Positions 28,185 through 36,238 of a DNA stretch of 64,000 nt are shown here, in pieces; position 1 is the first letter of the stretch, and each line of letters opens with the position of its first letter. The notes beneath the pieces are model-generated. The model was not told where the DNA came from. It ran no database searches and saw only the letters and a list, made by a program, of their open reading frames with translations. Origin of the DNA: Acidobacteriota bacterium. GTDB taxonomy: Bacteria > Acidobacteriota > Blastocatellia > Pyrinomonadales > Pyrinomonadaceae. The stretch is from assembly GCA_019639155.1 (NCBI GenBank), contig JAHBSJ010000001.1, forward strand, positions 421,948 through 485,947. The letters run 5' to 3'. The position numbers and the translations under genes were made by a program.

Positions 28185-29840
28185 TCACTTCGACGTCAAA
28201 ACCCAACCGACCGGATCGACCGTCGGGACGGCGCCGGTGTAGCTGATCGTTGCCTTGCCGTCCTTCATTTCGACGCGTTGTGTTTTTCCGTCGATGACGA
28301 CGTCGACAGGCATCGGGAAGGGCATGTTGTTTGGCGTTTCCCAATGCAGGTTCAGCGTTCCGGGGACGAGCTGCAGCACGAGCTTCGGCAGTTTGGGCTG
28401 GCGGAGATATACCTCAAAGAACCAGCCGAGTTCCATTTTCGATTCTTCCTCGGCGATGGTCAGGAAATCGTCCGTATTGACCAGCCGCGTCTGGCTGCCG
28501 TCGGTTTTCGCTTCCATCTCTTTGTCGGGATACGCCATTCTGCGGAGCGCTCGGAAAAATGCGTCGTCGCCGATCAGGTATCGCAGCGTGTGCAGCACGA
28601 CGGCCCCTTTGCCGTAAATATCGCCGTCGCTTGCGACAAAATCCGGAGCGGCGAGGTAAACCTCGTATGCAAATTTTTGCTCACGCGGAGCTACTGGCTG
28701 CATGTTGCGCGTGCGTGCAGCACGGTTTCGCATTTCAGCAAAATAGGCGTCCTTTTTTCCGATGTGTTCCAGATACAGCGTATCCATGAATGACTGAAAG
28801 CCCTCGTGGATCCAGAAATCGCGCCAGTCGCTCGCGGTAACGAGGTTCGCCCACCATTCGTGGCCGAGTTCGTGAAGCTGCAGCCAGTCGAAACCGTGTG
28901 CGTTGTATTGAAATTTGTTTCCGTATGCCAGCATCGTCGAATGTTCCATTCCCAGATGCGGAGTCTCGGCGATGCCGAGTTTCTGAGAGCGAAAAGGATA
29001 TGGACCAAGATACTTCTCAAAAAATTCGACGTATTTTTTTGTCTCGTCGATCAGCTTTTGGCCTTTCTCGTAGCTTTCCGGGAGTATGTAAAATTCGATC
29101 GGAATGTAGTCGCCCGCGACGCTCTTCATCCTGTCTTTGATGACACGATATGGTGCGGCGTTAAAAACGAGCGAATAGTTCGGTATCGGATTGTTGATCT
29201 CCCATTTGTAGGTCGAAGTATTGTCCTTGTTCTTTATCACCCTATCCAGTACTCCGGGAGCGGCGACCACCAGCGGATCAGGGACGGTGATAAGCATTGT
29301 CGCTCCATCAACCTTGTCAGACGGGTGATCTTTAACAGGAAAATAGAGATCCGCCCCGTCGTTTTGCAGGGCGACCGAGATCCAATCAGCACCCGAAGGA
29401 GTTTTTTCCCACATGAAACCGCCGATCCATGGCGGACGCGGTGCAACACGTGGCTTGCCGCTGTACTTGGTCCGGAGGGAGAACATCTCGCCCGCCTGTA
29501 AAGTCTGCGGCAGTTTGATCCATATCTTTCCACCACGGCGTTCCCATTTTACAGGCGTCATCCAATTTTCGATGGACTCGATCTGAAATGGCGTGTCAAG
29601 ATCAACGACGATCACATTCGTCGGATGGACGATGCGGCCCGTCATCAGCAGATCGCCGATGATCGAACGCTCTTTCGGATCGACGTTCACGTCGATCTCA
29701 TAGTAATAGACGTCATACGCAGCCTGCTCATAGCTCAGCGGCCCGCCCGTTTCGGTCGGGCGTACGCCGAGATCACGCTGGCCGTGGGCTGCGGCTGCAA
29801 ATAGAAAAATAGAAAGGAACGAAAGAAGAACAGACCTCAT
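28185..29840 (-). CDS. exported M1 family metallopeptidase
   Basis: 551 residues from the ATG at 29840, where GAGG sits six bases upstream and a signal peptide (VLLSFLSIFLFAAAAHG) begins. The zinc site is HELGHEWW (first His about 323) with the third ligand Glu about 19 residues further on (WIHEGFQSF). The substrate-anchoring segment reads GMEHSTM rather than the usual GAMEN. The N-terminal beta domain and post-catalytic helical region are as in aminopeptidases of the gluzincin clan. It probably trims peptides in the periplasm. It starts 98 bases from a divergent cyclophilin gene. Confidence 0.92.
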   Translation of the reverse strand: MRSVLLSFLSIFLFAAAAHGQRDLGVRPTETGGPLSYEQAAYDVYYYEIDVNVDPKERSIIGDLLMTGRIVHPTNVIVVDLDTPFQIESIENWMTPVKWERRGGKIWIKLPQTLQAGEMFSLRTKYSGKPRVAPRPPWIGGFMWEKTPSGADWISVALQNDGADLYFPVKDHPSDKVDGATMLITVPDPLVVAAPGVLDRVIKNKDNTSTYKWEINNPIPNYSLVFNAAPYRVIKDRMKSVAGDYIPIEFYILPESYEKGQKLIDETKKYVEFFEKYLGPYPFRSQKLGIAETPHLGMEHSTMLAYGNKFQYNAHGFDWLQLHELGHEWWANLVTASDWRDFWIHEGFQSFMDTLYLEHIGKKDAYFAEMRNRAARTRNMQPVAPREQKFAYEVYLAAPDFVASDGDIYGKGAVVLHTLRYLIGDDAFFRALRRMAYPDKEMEAKTDGSQTRLVNTDDFLTIAEEESKMELGWFFEVYLRQPKLPKLVLQLVPGTLNLHWETPNNMPFPMPVDVVIDGKTQRVEMKDGKATISYTGAVPTVDPVGWVLTSK

Positions 29841-29938
29841 AGAAGACCTCGCAGGTGCAAAAAGTTTCAAGGCATTCTAGCACGGACACCGGATTTGGCT
29901 TGCGTTTTCGGCGAAGAGCGAATATTTTTCAAAAACAA

Positions 29939-30589
29939 ATGCGAATCGTTTTGTTGTTCTGTTTTCTGATCGCTTTCGGTTATGTCGGCATCGACGGCCA
30001 ACAACCGGCAGCGTCTCTCGAAGTACAGAAAGCCAACGAACGCCCGCAAGCAGCCGCGGCGGGAAAAGAGCCTTTCGACGACGCCGACGTGAAAACGATG
30101 GCATCAAAATGCGTTGAACTCGATACGGAAGCAGGCCTGATCATCATCGAGCTCTATCCTGAAAGCGCACCCGAAACGGTACGCAATTTTCTTAATCTTG
30201 TCGCGATGGGCTTTTTCAATATGACGACGTTCAGCCGCGTCGTGCCTGATTTTGTGGTACAGGGCGGAAACGTCTGGACACGCGAGGGCGGTGTATCGAC
30301 CGAGATGGGAACGCGTGCGCGCCGTCGCTTAAAAGACGAACCGAACCGCATTTTGCACGAACGCGGCGTCGTCTCAATGGCTCGCGGCGAAGAAGCGAAC
30401 ACCGCAACGACGAACTTCTTTATTCTGGTAAGTGATTCACCGCACCTGGACGGCACATTCGCCGCCTTCGGCCGCGTCGTCCGCGGAATGGACGTCGCCG
30501 ACGAGATCAACAAATCAAAAGTAACGAACGAAAAACCGGAAAAACCTGTCCGAGTTAAAAAAGCGAGTGTTATTTCGTGCGTCATATAA
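29939..30589 (+). CDS. exported cyclophilin-type peptidyl-prolyl isomerase
   Basis: 216 residues from the ATG at 29939, beginning with a signal peptide (RIVLLFCFLIAFGYVGIDGQ). After a 30-residue linker comes a single cyclophilin domain: IIIELYPESAPETVRNFLNL, FSRVVPDFVVQGGNV, TTNFFILVSDSPHLDGTFAAF. It accelerates proline isomerisation in exported proteins. This is the second cyclophilin in the window; the other (16-18 kb) is fused to HEAT repeats. Seven bases separate it from the next small membrane-protein gene. Confidence 0.9.
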   Translation: MRIVLLFCFLIAFGYVGIDGQQPAASLEVQKANERPQAAAAGKEPFDDADVKTMASKCVELDTEAGLIIIELYPESAPETVRNFLNLVAMGFFNMTTFSRVVPDFVVQGGNVWTREGGVSTEMGTRARRRLKDEPNRILHERGVVSMARGEEANTATTNFFILVSDSPHLDGTFAAFGRVVRGMDVADEINKSKVTNEKPEKPVRVKKASVISCVI

Positions 30590-30596
30590 TATCAAC

Positions 30597-30890
30597 ATGA
30601 ACCGCCGCGTCGCACTTCTTGCTCTCATTGCAATGCTGGTTGCTGGATCGATCAGGTTGCTGCTTTACCTTTTTCCAGACCAAGCTTTTTGGCATTTTCG
30701 GGAGTTGTTAGATTATCCAGGATGGTTGGTTCAAGGTTTCATTAGTGGCATATATTATTTCGTCCTGCAAAGAGATCCCAGTGACTATCCGACAGGTATT
30801 GATCAGGTCTTCAACTACCTCTGGATTTTCGTAATAGTATTTGCACTTTCCTCACTTGTTAACCGGGTTTTAAGTAAACACGCAAGTTAG
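30597..30890 (+). CDS. small membrane hypothetical protein
   Basis: 97 residues from the ATG at 30597. Two clear membrane segments lie at about 5-25 (VALLALIAMLVAGSIRLLLY) and 72-92 (YLWIFVIVFALSSLV), joined by a loop rich in aromatic residues. It starts seven bases after the cyclophilin stop and is probably co-transcribed. No family recognised; its composition is AT-richer than its neighbours. Confidence 0.55.
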   Translation: MNRRVALLALIAMLVAGSIRLLLYLFPDQAFWHFRELLDYPGWLVQGFISGIYYFVLQRDPSDYPTGIDQVFNYLWIFVIVFALSSLVNRVLSKHAS

Positions 30891-30895
30891 AAACG

Positions 30896-31213
30896 TTATT
30901 CAGCAAAATCTAGATCTATCGTCATGCGGTACTCATTCGCCATCGACGGATGGCCGTGGGCGAGGGAAACTTCTATGCCTTTGCGATATGTTTCGATGGC
31001 TTTGTCGCGTTGGCCGGTAGAGCGATAGGCCTGTGCAAGCGTGCCGTACGCGTTACCTTCGTCGTCAGCTTTCGACAAATAGCTTTCCAATAGTTCGATC
31101 ACCTTTTGATGATCGCCTGCTTTTTCATATTCTTTTGCCAGTCCGAACATCACCATCGTGTTCTCAGGGTCGGCGGCGAGCATTTGTTCAAAGACTTCGA
31201 TTCGATCCTGCAT
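30896..31213 (-). CDS. TPR-repeat protein
   Basis: 105 residues, almost entirely tetratricopeptide repeats. Three helix pairs can be followed: MFGLAKEYEKAGDHQKVIEL, AYGTLAQAYRSTGQRDKAIE and a partial first copy. There is no signal peptide or other domain, so it is likely a cytoplasmic protein-binding adaptor. It converges on the preceding small membrane gene with five bases between stops. A large inverted repeat lies directly upstream. Confidence 0.75.
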   Translation of the reverse strand: MQDRIEVFEQMLAADPENTMVMFGLAKEYEKAGDHQKVIELLESYLSKADDEGNAYGTLAQAYRSTGQRDKAIETYRKGIEVSLAHGHPSMANEYRMTIDLDFAE

Positions 31214-31224
31214 ACATTTATCTT

Positions 31225-31319
31225 ACCGCAGAGACGCTGAGACGCGGAACCAAATAATTAGAGCGGGAATGTGAACTTCTACTTTCTTTGGTTTCTCGGC
31301 GTCTCAGCGTCTCTGCGGT
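31225..31319. repeat. dispersed periodic inverted repeat, best-conserved copy
   Basis: The outer arms (31225-31245 and 31299-31319) are a perfect 21-bp inverted repeat built from 8-base CGCAGAGA-like units. A further ACCAAA/TTTGGT pairing lies inside. The right end runs directly into the TAA stop (31321-31319) of the leftward radical SAM gene, so the transcript would fold into a long hairpin just after its stop codon. Confidence 0.85.
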
Positions 31320-32383
31320 TAGAAAAGTCTTTGCTGTACCGGTTCGGCGGCCGTGGTTTCGGGCTCATCGCGATCGACAACGGCACGTTCGCTTTGTTTG
31401 AAACCGAGCCGTTTTGCGTGGAAATCGAACAGTTTTTTCGTCACTTTCCATTGCTCGGTGCGTCCGGTCCTGCGCTCTGCGTAACTGCGATGACGCAAAC
31501 CGCCGCCGCGTTCCCGGCTCATCATGTTGATGATCTTGCGGACGCGTGTTTCGGGCAATCGCTCGTTCATTTTCTGAACGAAATATTCCTCGATCGAATC
31601 AGTATCGATATGCAGCATCGACATAAATGCCCGCTGTGCACCGCACTCTTTTGCGCGTTCGAGCAGACCCGGCATGTCCGATTCGTTGTAGCCGGGAATG
31701 ACCGGTGCGATGCCGATGCCGGTTTTGACGCCGGCGTCGGACAGCGTTCTCATCGCACGGAAACGCGCTTCCGGGATCGGTGTATATGGCTCAAAAGGAT
31801 TCGATCGTTCTTTCGTCAGAAAAGGCAGCGAGAAGAATACCGATACTTCAGAAAGCTTCGTTATAATGTCCAGATCGCGTGTAACGAGCGGCGATTTCGT
31901 TATGATCGCCACCGGCACGCGGAATTCCACACAGACCTCGAGGCACTGCCGCGTCAATTTATACTCGGCCTCAAGCGGCAAATAAGGATCGGTCGCGAAT
32001 GAGAAATCGAGGTGCGGCATCTTGTCGCGGGTTTTCTTAAGTTCCTGTCTCAGTAGTTCGGGAGCATTCGGTTTGACGACGATCTTTGTCTCAAAATCCG
32101 TCCCGGCTCCGTAGCCGAGATATTCGTGATATTGCCTTGCGAAACAATATGTACAGCCGTGAATGCAGCCGCGATAGCAATTCACGGTGTACCGCCAGCC
32201 GCCTTCCCAATCAGACGCGAACGCCTTTGTAATGACCTTTTTGGTCGCAGTTTCCTCAAAAACCTCTAGCTTGGTCGGCGGCGGCTTGCCGACGTATTCC
32301 GCGGAATAGCGGTTGTAAGGATTAGGAGGATTCTTAACGTGTCGCACAGATGCAACACTATCGCATCTGTAAAGAAAAGGCAA
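31319..32383 (-). CDS. PA0069-type (spore photolyase-like) radical SAM protein
   Basis: 354 residues. The 4Fe-4S cluster motif is CIHGCTYCF (C-x3-C-x2-C) near residue 73, followed by the family pattern ARQYHEYLGYGAGTDFETKI. The upstream segment (PPPTKLEVFEE, WRYTVNCYRG) and the GIGIAPVIPGYNESD stretch match the COG1533/PA0069 group related to spore photoproduct lyase. Substrate unknown. The longest frame starts with TTG at 32383; a GTG at 32347 is an alternative. Its stop codon is part of the adjoining inverted repeat. Confidence 0.88.
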   Translation of the reverse strand: MPFLYRCDSVASVRHVKNPPNPYNRYSAEYVGKPPPTKLEVFEETATKKVITKAFASDWEGGWRYTVNCYRGCIHGCTYCFARQYHEYLGYGAGTDFETKIVVKPNAPELLRQELKKTRDKMPHLDFSFATDPYLPLEAEYKLTRQCLEVCVEFRVPVAIITKSPLVTRDLDIITKLSEVSVFFSLPFLTKERSNPFEPYTPIPEARFRAMRTLSDAGVKTGIGIAPVIPGYNESDMPGLLERAKECGAQRAFMSMLHIDTDSIEEYFVQKMNERLPETRVRKIINMMSRERGGGLRHRSYAERRTGRTEQWKVTKKLFDFHAKRLGFKQSERAVVDRDEPETTAAEPVQQRLF

Positions 32384-32389
32384 TATTTC

Positions 32390-32519
32390 CCACAGAGGGC
32401 ACAGAGGGCACGGAGAAGAAAGAAGCCGGAAGCCAGTAGCCAGAAGTCAGTAGACAAAGGCCAAAAACCGAAAACCCAAGACCCGGATCCTTTCTCCGTG
32501 CTCTCTGTGCCCTCTGTGG
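32390..32519. repeat. dispersed periodic inverted repeat with short tandem insert in the loop
   Basis: The arms 32390-32417 and 32492-32519 match at 27 of 28 positions and consist of 9-base units (CACAGAGGG, CACAGAGGG, CACGGAGAA). The 74-base loop holds its own short direct repeats (AGCCAGT, AGCCAGA, AGTCAGT). The right arm abuts the TAG stop (32520-32522) of the GNAT gene. Confidence 0.85.
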
Positions 32520-33077
32520 CTAAAGATCTTTTCTCATCAGCAGGTCCGTCTGCGGGTCGGAACCGAGTTGAAAGATGTGCGTGCCGCAGAATTGGAAGCC
32601 GTTCTTTTCGTAAAAACGCCGTGCTCGCGGGTTAAATTCCCACACGCCGAGCCACATCACGTCGCAACCCAGCTCGCGTGCCTTAGAAAAACACTCGTCC
32701 ATCAGAGCCTGACCGACGCCTTTGCCCAGGAATTTTTGATGTGAATATAACCTCGCGAGCTCTATCGGCCGCACTGCGTGAATATCGTCCTCGGTCGCAC
32801 CAATGATGAGTTTCGCGTAGCCGGCGGGTTCGCCGTCCAGTTCGGCGATGAAGAAAATGTTGCGTTCATCGGCGAGCTCGCGAGCCACCTGCTGCTCAGA
32901 AAACGCCGTCGCCATATACGCCGCCATGTCCTCCGGCCGATTCGCCGGGTGTTCATGAAACGCATCCCAAAACGTCACGTAAGCCAGCTCCGCGAGCATT
33001 GCTGCGTCGTTAACCGAAGCAGATCTGATCACAATTTCGTTAGACACGGTGCAGAAAATTCTCGCAGACAAATACAT
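32520..33077 (-). CDS. GNAT family N-acetyltransferase
   Basis: 185 residues from the ATG at 33077; a GTG at 33047 would reduce overlap with the upstream gene and is equally possible. The domain begins at IVIRSASVNDAAMLAELAYV. It has the acetyl-CoA pyrophosphate-binding loop (YSHQKFLGKGVGQALMDECF, the Q/RxxGxG/A motif), then LGVWEFNPRARRFYEKNGFQ and a final strand. It resembles ribosomal-protein-alanine or diamine acetyltransferases; the acceptor is unknown. It overlaps the 3' end of the nucleotidyltransferase partner gene. Confidence 0.9.
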   Translation of the reverse strand: MYLSARIFCTVSNEIVIRSASVNDAAMLAELAYVTFWDAFHEHPANRPEDMAAYMATAFSEQQVARELADERNIFFIAELDGEPAGYAKLIIGATEDDIHAVRPIELARLYSHQKFLGKGVGQALMDECFSKARELGCDVMWLGVWEFNPRARRFYEKNGFQFCGTHIFQLGSDPQTDLLMRKDL

Positions 33078-33393
33078 TTCTGGCGCGAAAATGAGCGGGC
33101 GACTCGGCTAGGCTAAACGCTTTCATCGCCTCAACGCCGGACAGAAAGACAGGCTCGCGGCTCGCGGGCACTTCGGACAACCACTCGGGGATCGCAATAT
33201 TCAATTCATCGCACAGGGTTTCGATAGTTCCCGCAAACACTGCATCTTTTGGCACGTCATCAAGTTCAAAAGGTTCGGCGATCGCACGGAGATCTCGGTG
33301 ATACCTGAAACTGTCAACGAAATCCATCAGAGCGATCTTCCACCAACGAGGTTCTTCGCGCATTCTGGCCTTGGTTTCTGCCGCGGTTATCAT
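33040..33393 (-). CDS. partner protein of DUF6036-like nucleotidyltransferase
   Basis: 117 residues, helical at the front (KIALMDFVDSFRYHRDLRAI) and with a conserved-looking C-terminal signature (ESPAHFRARNVFVCENFLHRV). I recall similar xxPAxFRxRxVFVxxxxLxRA endings in proteins encoded next to nucleotidyltransferase genes in other phyla. Its start overlaps the stop of the nucleotidyltransferase gene (ATGA, 33390-33393), so the two are translationally coupled. A role as antitoxin or regulator of the transferase is an inference from this pairing only. Confidence 0.7.
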   Translation of the reverse strand: MITAAETKARMREEPRWWKIALMDFVDSFRYHRDLRAIAEPFELDDVPKDAVFAGTIETLCDELNIAIPEWLSEVPASREPVFLSGVEAMKAFSLAESPAHFRARNVFVCENFLHRV

Positions 33394-33893
33394 TGGTCAA
33401 ATATTCCTTCAACAAAATACTGCGTCCGCGGCGGGATCTGCTGCTTCGGATAGTACTTTTCGATTATCGAGAACACATCAGCGGCAGACCGCAGAGACAA
33501 ATGATCGATCAAGAATCTAAGATCAGCTTCGTCTTCAGTGTCCGACCTCACCGCAAGAGCTTTCATTGCAAGCAGGTATTCGGCTTCGGGAGCGAGGACG
33601 GTCAGATTCGGCATGTGAAACAACACGTTCTTGGAGTGCTGTACGACGTATCCTTTCACACCATCGTTAAGCCACGTTTCATCGAGATCGTGCCGTTTCG
33701 CTATAAGCGATACAGCTTCCCTAATCACAGCCGACGGATGAAATATCGCGTCGACGTCCTTGGTTGCGATCCTGGTTTTGAACACAAGCACCATTACCGC
33801 CCCGCCGAAAAGTGCGACCTCTCCCTTGACATCCTTTAGAGCAAGTTCATCATTCAGCTCAGTCAGGTATTGTTTTATCTCTGCTGCGGTCAT
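33390..33893 (-). CDS. DUF6036-like (AbiEii-type fold) nucleotidyltransferase
   Basis: 167 residues. The nucleotidyltransferase motif is present: a glycine pair in ALFGGAVMVLVFKTR followed by TKDVDAIFHP, giving the catalytic DxD. Further conserved stretches are LNDGVKGYVV and YLLAMKALAVRSDTEDEADL, the KALA/RxxDxxD pattern seen in AbiEii-like and DUF6036 transferases. Relatives include toxins that add nucleotides to tRNA 3' ends. It is the first gene of a two-gene unit with the overlapping partner downstream. Confidence 0.8.
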   Translation of the reverse strand: MTAAEIKQYLTELNDELALKDVKGEVALFGGAVMVLVFKTRIATKDVDAIFHPSAVIREAVSLIAKRHDLDETWLNDGVKGYVVQHSKNVLFHMPNLTVLAPEAEYLLAMKALAVRSDTEDEADLRFLIDHLSLRSAADVFSIIEKYYPKQQIPPRTQYFVEGIFDQ

Positions 33894-33917
33894 AGCTTGC
33901 CGCGGACCTGGTAAACG

Positions 33918-35090
33918 CTACTTCATTATCAGCTTTGCGATGGTTTGTAGCTGCATGTTCGACGTGCCTTCGTAGATGGCGCCGATCTTGGAGTCGCGCC
34001 AGAATTTTTCGACCGGATAATCTTTAACGTAGCCGTAGCCGCCGTAAAGTTCGATGGCTTTGGACGAAACTTTTTCGGCGACGCGCGACGTGTAGAGTTT
34101 TGCTATGGCGGCCTCTTTTACGAAAGGCTTGCCGGCGTCTTTCAGACGAGCGGCGTTGTAGGTGAGCAAACGTGCCGCCTCGATCTCGACGGCCATTTCA
34201 GCGAGCTGGAACTGCACCGCCTGGAAATTGTTGATCGATTGGCCGAACTGTTCGCGTTCGGCGGTGTATTTCAGAGCGCATTCGTAAGCACCCTGAGCGA
34301 TGCCGAGCATCTGTGCTGCGATACCGATGCGGCCTTCGTTGAGCGTTTCGATCGAGACCTTGTAGCCTTTGCCGACCTCGCCTAACACGTTCTCTTTAGG
34401 CACTTTACAGTTCTCATAAATAAGCTCGGTCGTTGACGATGCGCGTATGCCGAGCTTGTCCTCTTTCTTGCCGACGGTGAAACCTTCAAAGCCTTTTTCG
34501 ACGATGAACGCGGTGATGCCTTTGTATCCCGCATCCGGATCGACCGTCGCAAATGTGATGAAGATCTCCGCCTCGTTGCCGTTGGTGATCCAAAGCTTTT
34601 GGCCGTTGAGTTCCCAATGGTCGCCTTTATCGACGGCCTTGGTTTTTAGAGCAAATGCGTCAGAGCCCGACGACGCTTCGCTAAGAGCGTAAGCACCGAC
34701 ACGGCCGCTTGCCATCTGCGTCAAATATTTTTTCTTGAGATCATCGCTGCCCCATCGCATGAATGCGTTGGTGACGAGCGTATTGTGCACATCGACAAAA
34801 ACCGACACGCTGGCGTCAACGCGTGCAAGCTCTTCGATCGCGAGGATCGCGTTAAAGATCGTCGAGCCGGCACCGCCGTATTCTTCGGGCGATTCGATGG
34901 CCATCAGGCCGAGTTCGAAACACTGTTTGATCAGGTCGGCGTCGAGCTTTGCCTCTTTTTCCATATGCTCGACGCGGGGGCGTACCTCGCCTTCGGCAAA
35001 TTCGCGGACCGATGCGCGAAACAGTTCCTCTTCCTCTGACAATACGGTCAGGCCGGTGCCTGACAATGCGGTTCCTGCTGCTGTGCTCAT
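33918..35090 (-). CDS. acyl-CoA dehydrogenase
   Basis: 390 residues from the ATG at 35090 with GGAG six bases upstream. It is a standard ACAD: N-terminal helical domain (LSEEEELFRASVREFAEGEV), middle FAD-contacting strand (AYALSEASSGSDAFALKTKA, ELNGQKLWITNGNEAEIF), and C-terminal domain (GIAQGAYECALKYTAEREQF, LYGGYGYVKDYPVEKFWRD). The catalytic glutamate is likely in the YEGTSNMQ segment near the C-terminus (IGAIYEGTSNMQLQTIAKLI), as in short-chain enzymes. It performs the first step of fatty-acid or branched-chain acyl-CoA oxidation. No other beta-oxidation gene is adjacent. Confidence 0.95.
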   Translation of the reverse strand: MSTAAGTALSGTGLTVLSEEEELFRASVREFAEGEVRPRVEHMEKEAKLDADLIKQCFELGLMAIESPEEYGGAGSTIFNAILAIEELARVDASVSVFVDVHNTLVTNAFMRWGSDDLKKKYLTQMASGRVGAYALSEASSGSDAFALKTKAVDKGDHWELNGQKLWITNGNEAEIFITFATVDPDAGYKGITAFIVEKGFEGFTVGKKEDKLGIRASSTTELIYENCKVPKENVLGEVGKGYKVSIETLNEGRIGIAAQMLGIAQGAYECALKYTAEREQFGQSINNFQAVQFQLAEMAVEIEAARLLTYNAARLKDAGKPFVKEAAIAKLYTSRVAEKVSSKAIELYGGYGYVKDYPVEKFWRDSKIGAIYEGTSNMQLQTIAKLIMK

Positions 35091-35227
35091 AATTTTCTCC
35101 GTGTTTTCCGCAACAACGTGCGGGCATTTAACAGATTCGTTAAGATAACATTTTAGTCTTGCCGCCGAGCTAAAGCAATCAAGTGAACGACCACCCGCAA
35201 CCGCATCAGACCGGCCCCGAAGCAACG

Positions 35228-36238
35228 ATGACACGCATTAAACTGGCGGCCGTTGTGCTGACCTTGCTTGGGATCGGGCTGTTCTCGTATCTCGTTTATT
35301 CGGTCGGGATAACGGAAATACTTGATGGGATCGCGAAGTTCGGTTTTGTCGGATTCGCCGTGATCTTGGCACTGTATTTCGTTCGTATTTGTATCAGGGC
35401 GTTTGCCTGGAAACTCTCTGTTCATGAGCCCTACAGCTTAGAAATGCGTGACACGGTGCCCGCCGTTGTTATCGGCGAGGCGATGAGCAGCACCTTTCCG
35501 CTCGGCATTCTCGTCAGCGGCACTGCAAAGGCGATTGCCGTCCGTCGACGTATTCCGCTCGTCGCGGGCCTGTCGTCGGTCGCGACGGAGAATCTTTTTT
35601 ACAGCCTCGTCACGGGCATTTTTCTGGTGCTTGGTGCGGCGTTTTTGTTGGGCAGTTTCGCCGTCGATGACAATACGGCATACGTGCTGATGTTCATCAT
35701 CAGTTCGCTGCTGATCCTGATGACGCTTGGCGTGATAATGGTCATTCGGCAATGGCACATGGCGAGCGAGACCGCTCAGTGGCTCTATCACCGAGGCATT
35801 GCTCACAGATTTCTCGGGAAGCTGCGAATGGACATACGCATTTTCGAAAATCTTATTTATGGCTTCTACAGACGTCACCCGAACCGCTTTATTCCGATCG
35901 TTCTGCTTGAGGCGGCGTTCCATTCGCTCGGTATTCTTGAGGTCTGGTTCATCTTGTTCCGTATCGGCGACACGCTGCCGCCGGTCGTGTCGGCGTTTCT
36001 GCTCGAATCGGTCAGCAGGCTGATAACTGTCGTCTTCAAGCTGGTCCCGTTTCTGATCGGTGTGGATGAGGCGGGGGCTCAGTTCGTGGCGGAGGTTCTG
36101 GCGATCGGAGCCGGCGTCGGGGTGACGCTTGCGATCATAAGAAAAGGACGTATCTTGTTTTGGGCAACTATCGGTTATCTGCTGATACTGAAACGCGGAT
36201 TGAGCATTCGCGAGTTCAGACGGCGGGACGTCAGCTGA
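35228..36238 (+). CDS. lysylphosphatidylglycerol synthase TM-region / UPF0104 family membrane protein
   Basis: 336 residues from the ATG at 35228; a GTG at 35183 would add 15 residues without a ribosome-binding site. About eight membrane segments are visible. Family signatures include VIGEAMSSTFPLGILVSGTA, SSVATENLFYSL and LVPFLIGVDEAGAQFVAEVL, as in LPG_synthase_TM (YbhN/AglD-like) proteins. It lacks the cytosolic lysyl-transferase domain of MprF, so it probably handles lipids or glycolipids instead of lysylating them. It converges on the SLC13 gene with an eight-base overlap. Confidence 0.85.
   Translation: MTRIKLAAVVLTLLGIGLFSYLVYSVGITEILDGIAKFGFVGFAVILALYFVRICIRAFAWKLSVHEPYSLEMRDTVPAVVIGEAMSSTFPLGILVSGTAKAIAVRRRIPLVAGLSSVATENLFYSLVTGIFLVLGAAFLLGSFAVDDNTAYVLMFIISSLLILMTLGVIMVIRQWHMASETAQWLYHRGIAHRFLGKLRMDIRIFENLIYGFYRRHPNRFIPIVLLEAAFHSLGILEVWFILFRIGDTLPPVVSAFLLESVSRLITVVFKLVPFLIGVDEAGAQFVAEVLAIGAGVGVTLAIIRKGRILFWATIGYLLILKRGLSIREFRRRDVS

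Noticed and set aside
32390..32519. Possible CRISPR-like array because of repeated CACAGAGGG units
   Set aside because: Units are directly adjacent without spacers and are mirrored as an inverted repeat; no cas genes are present.
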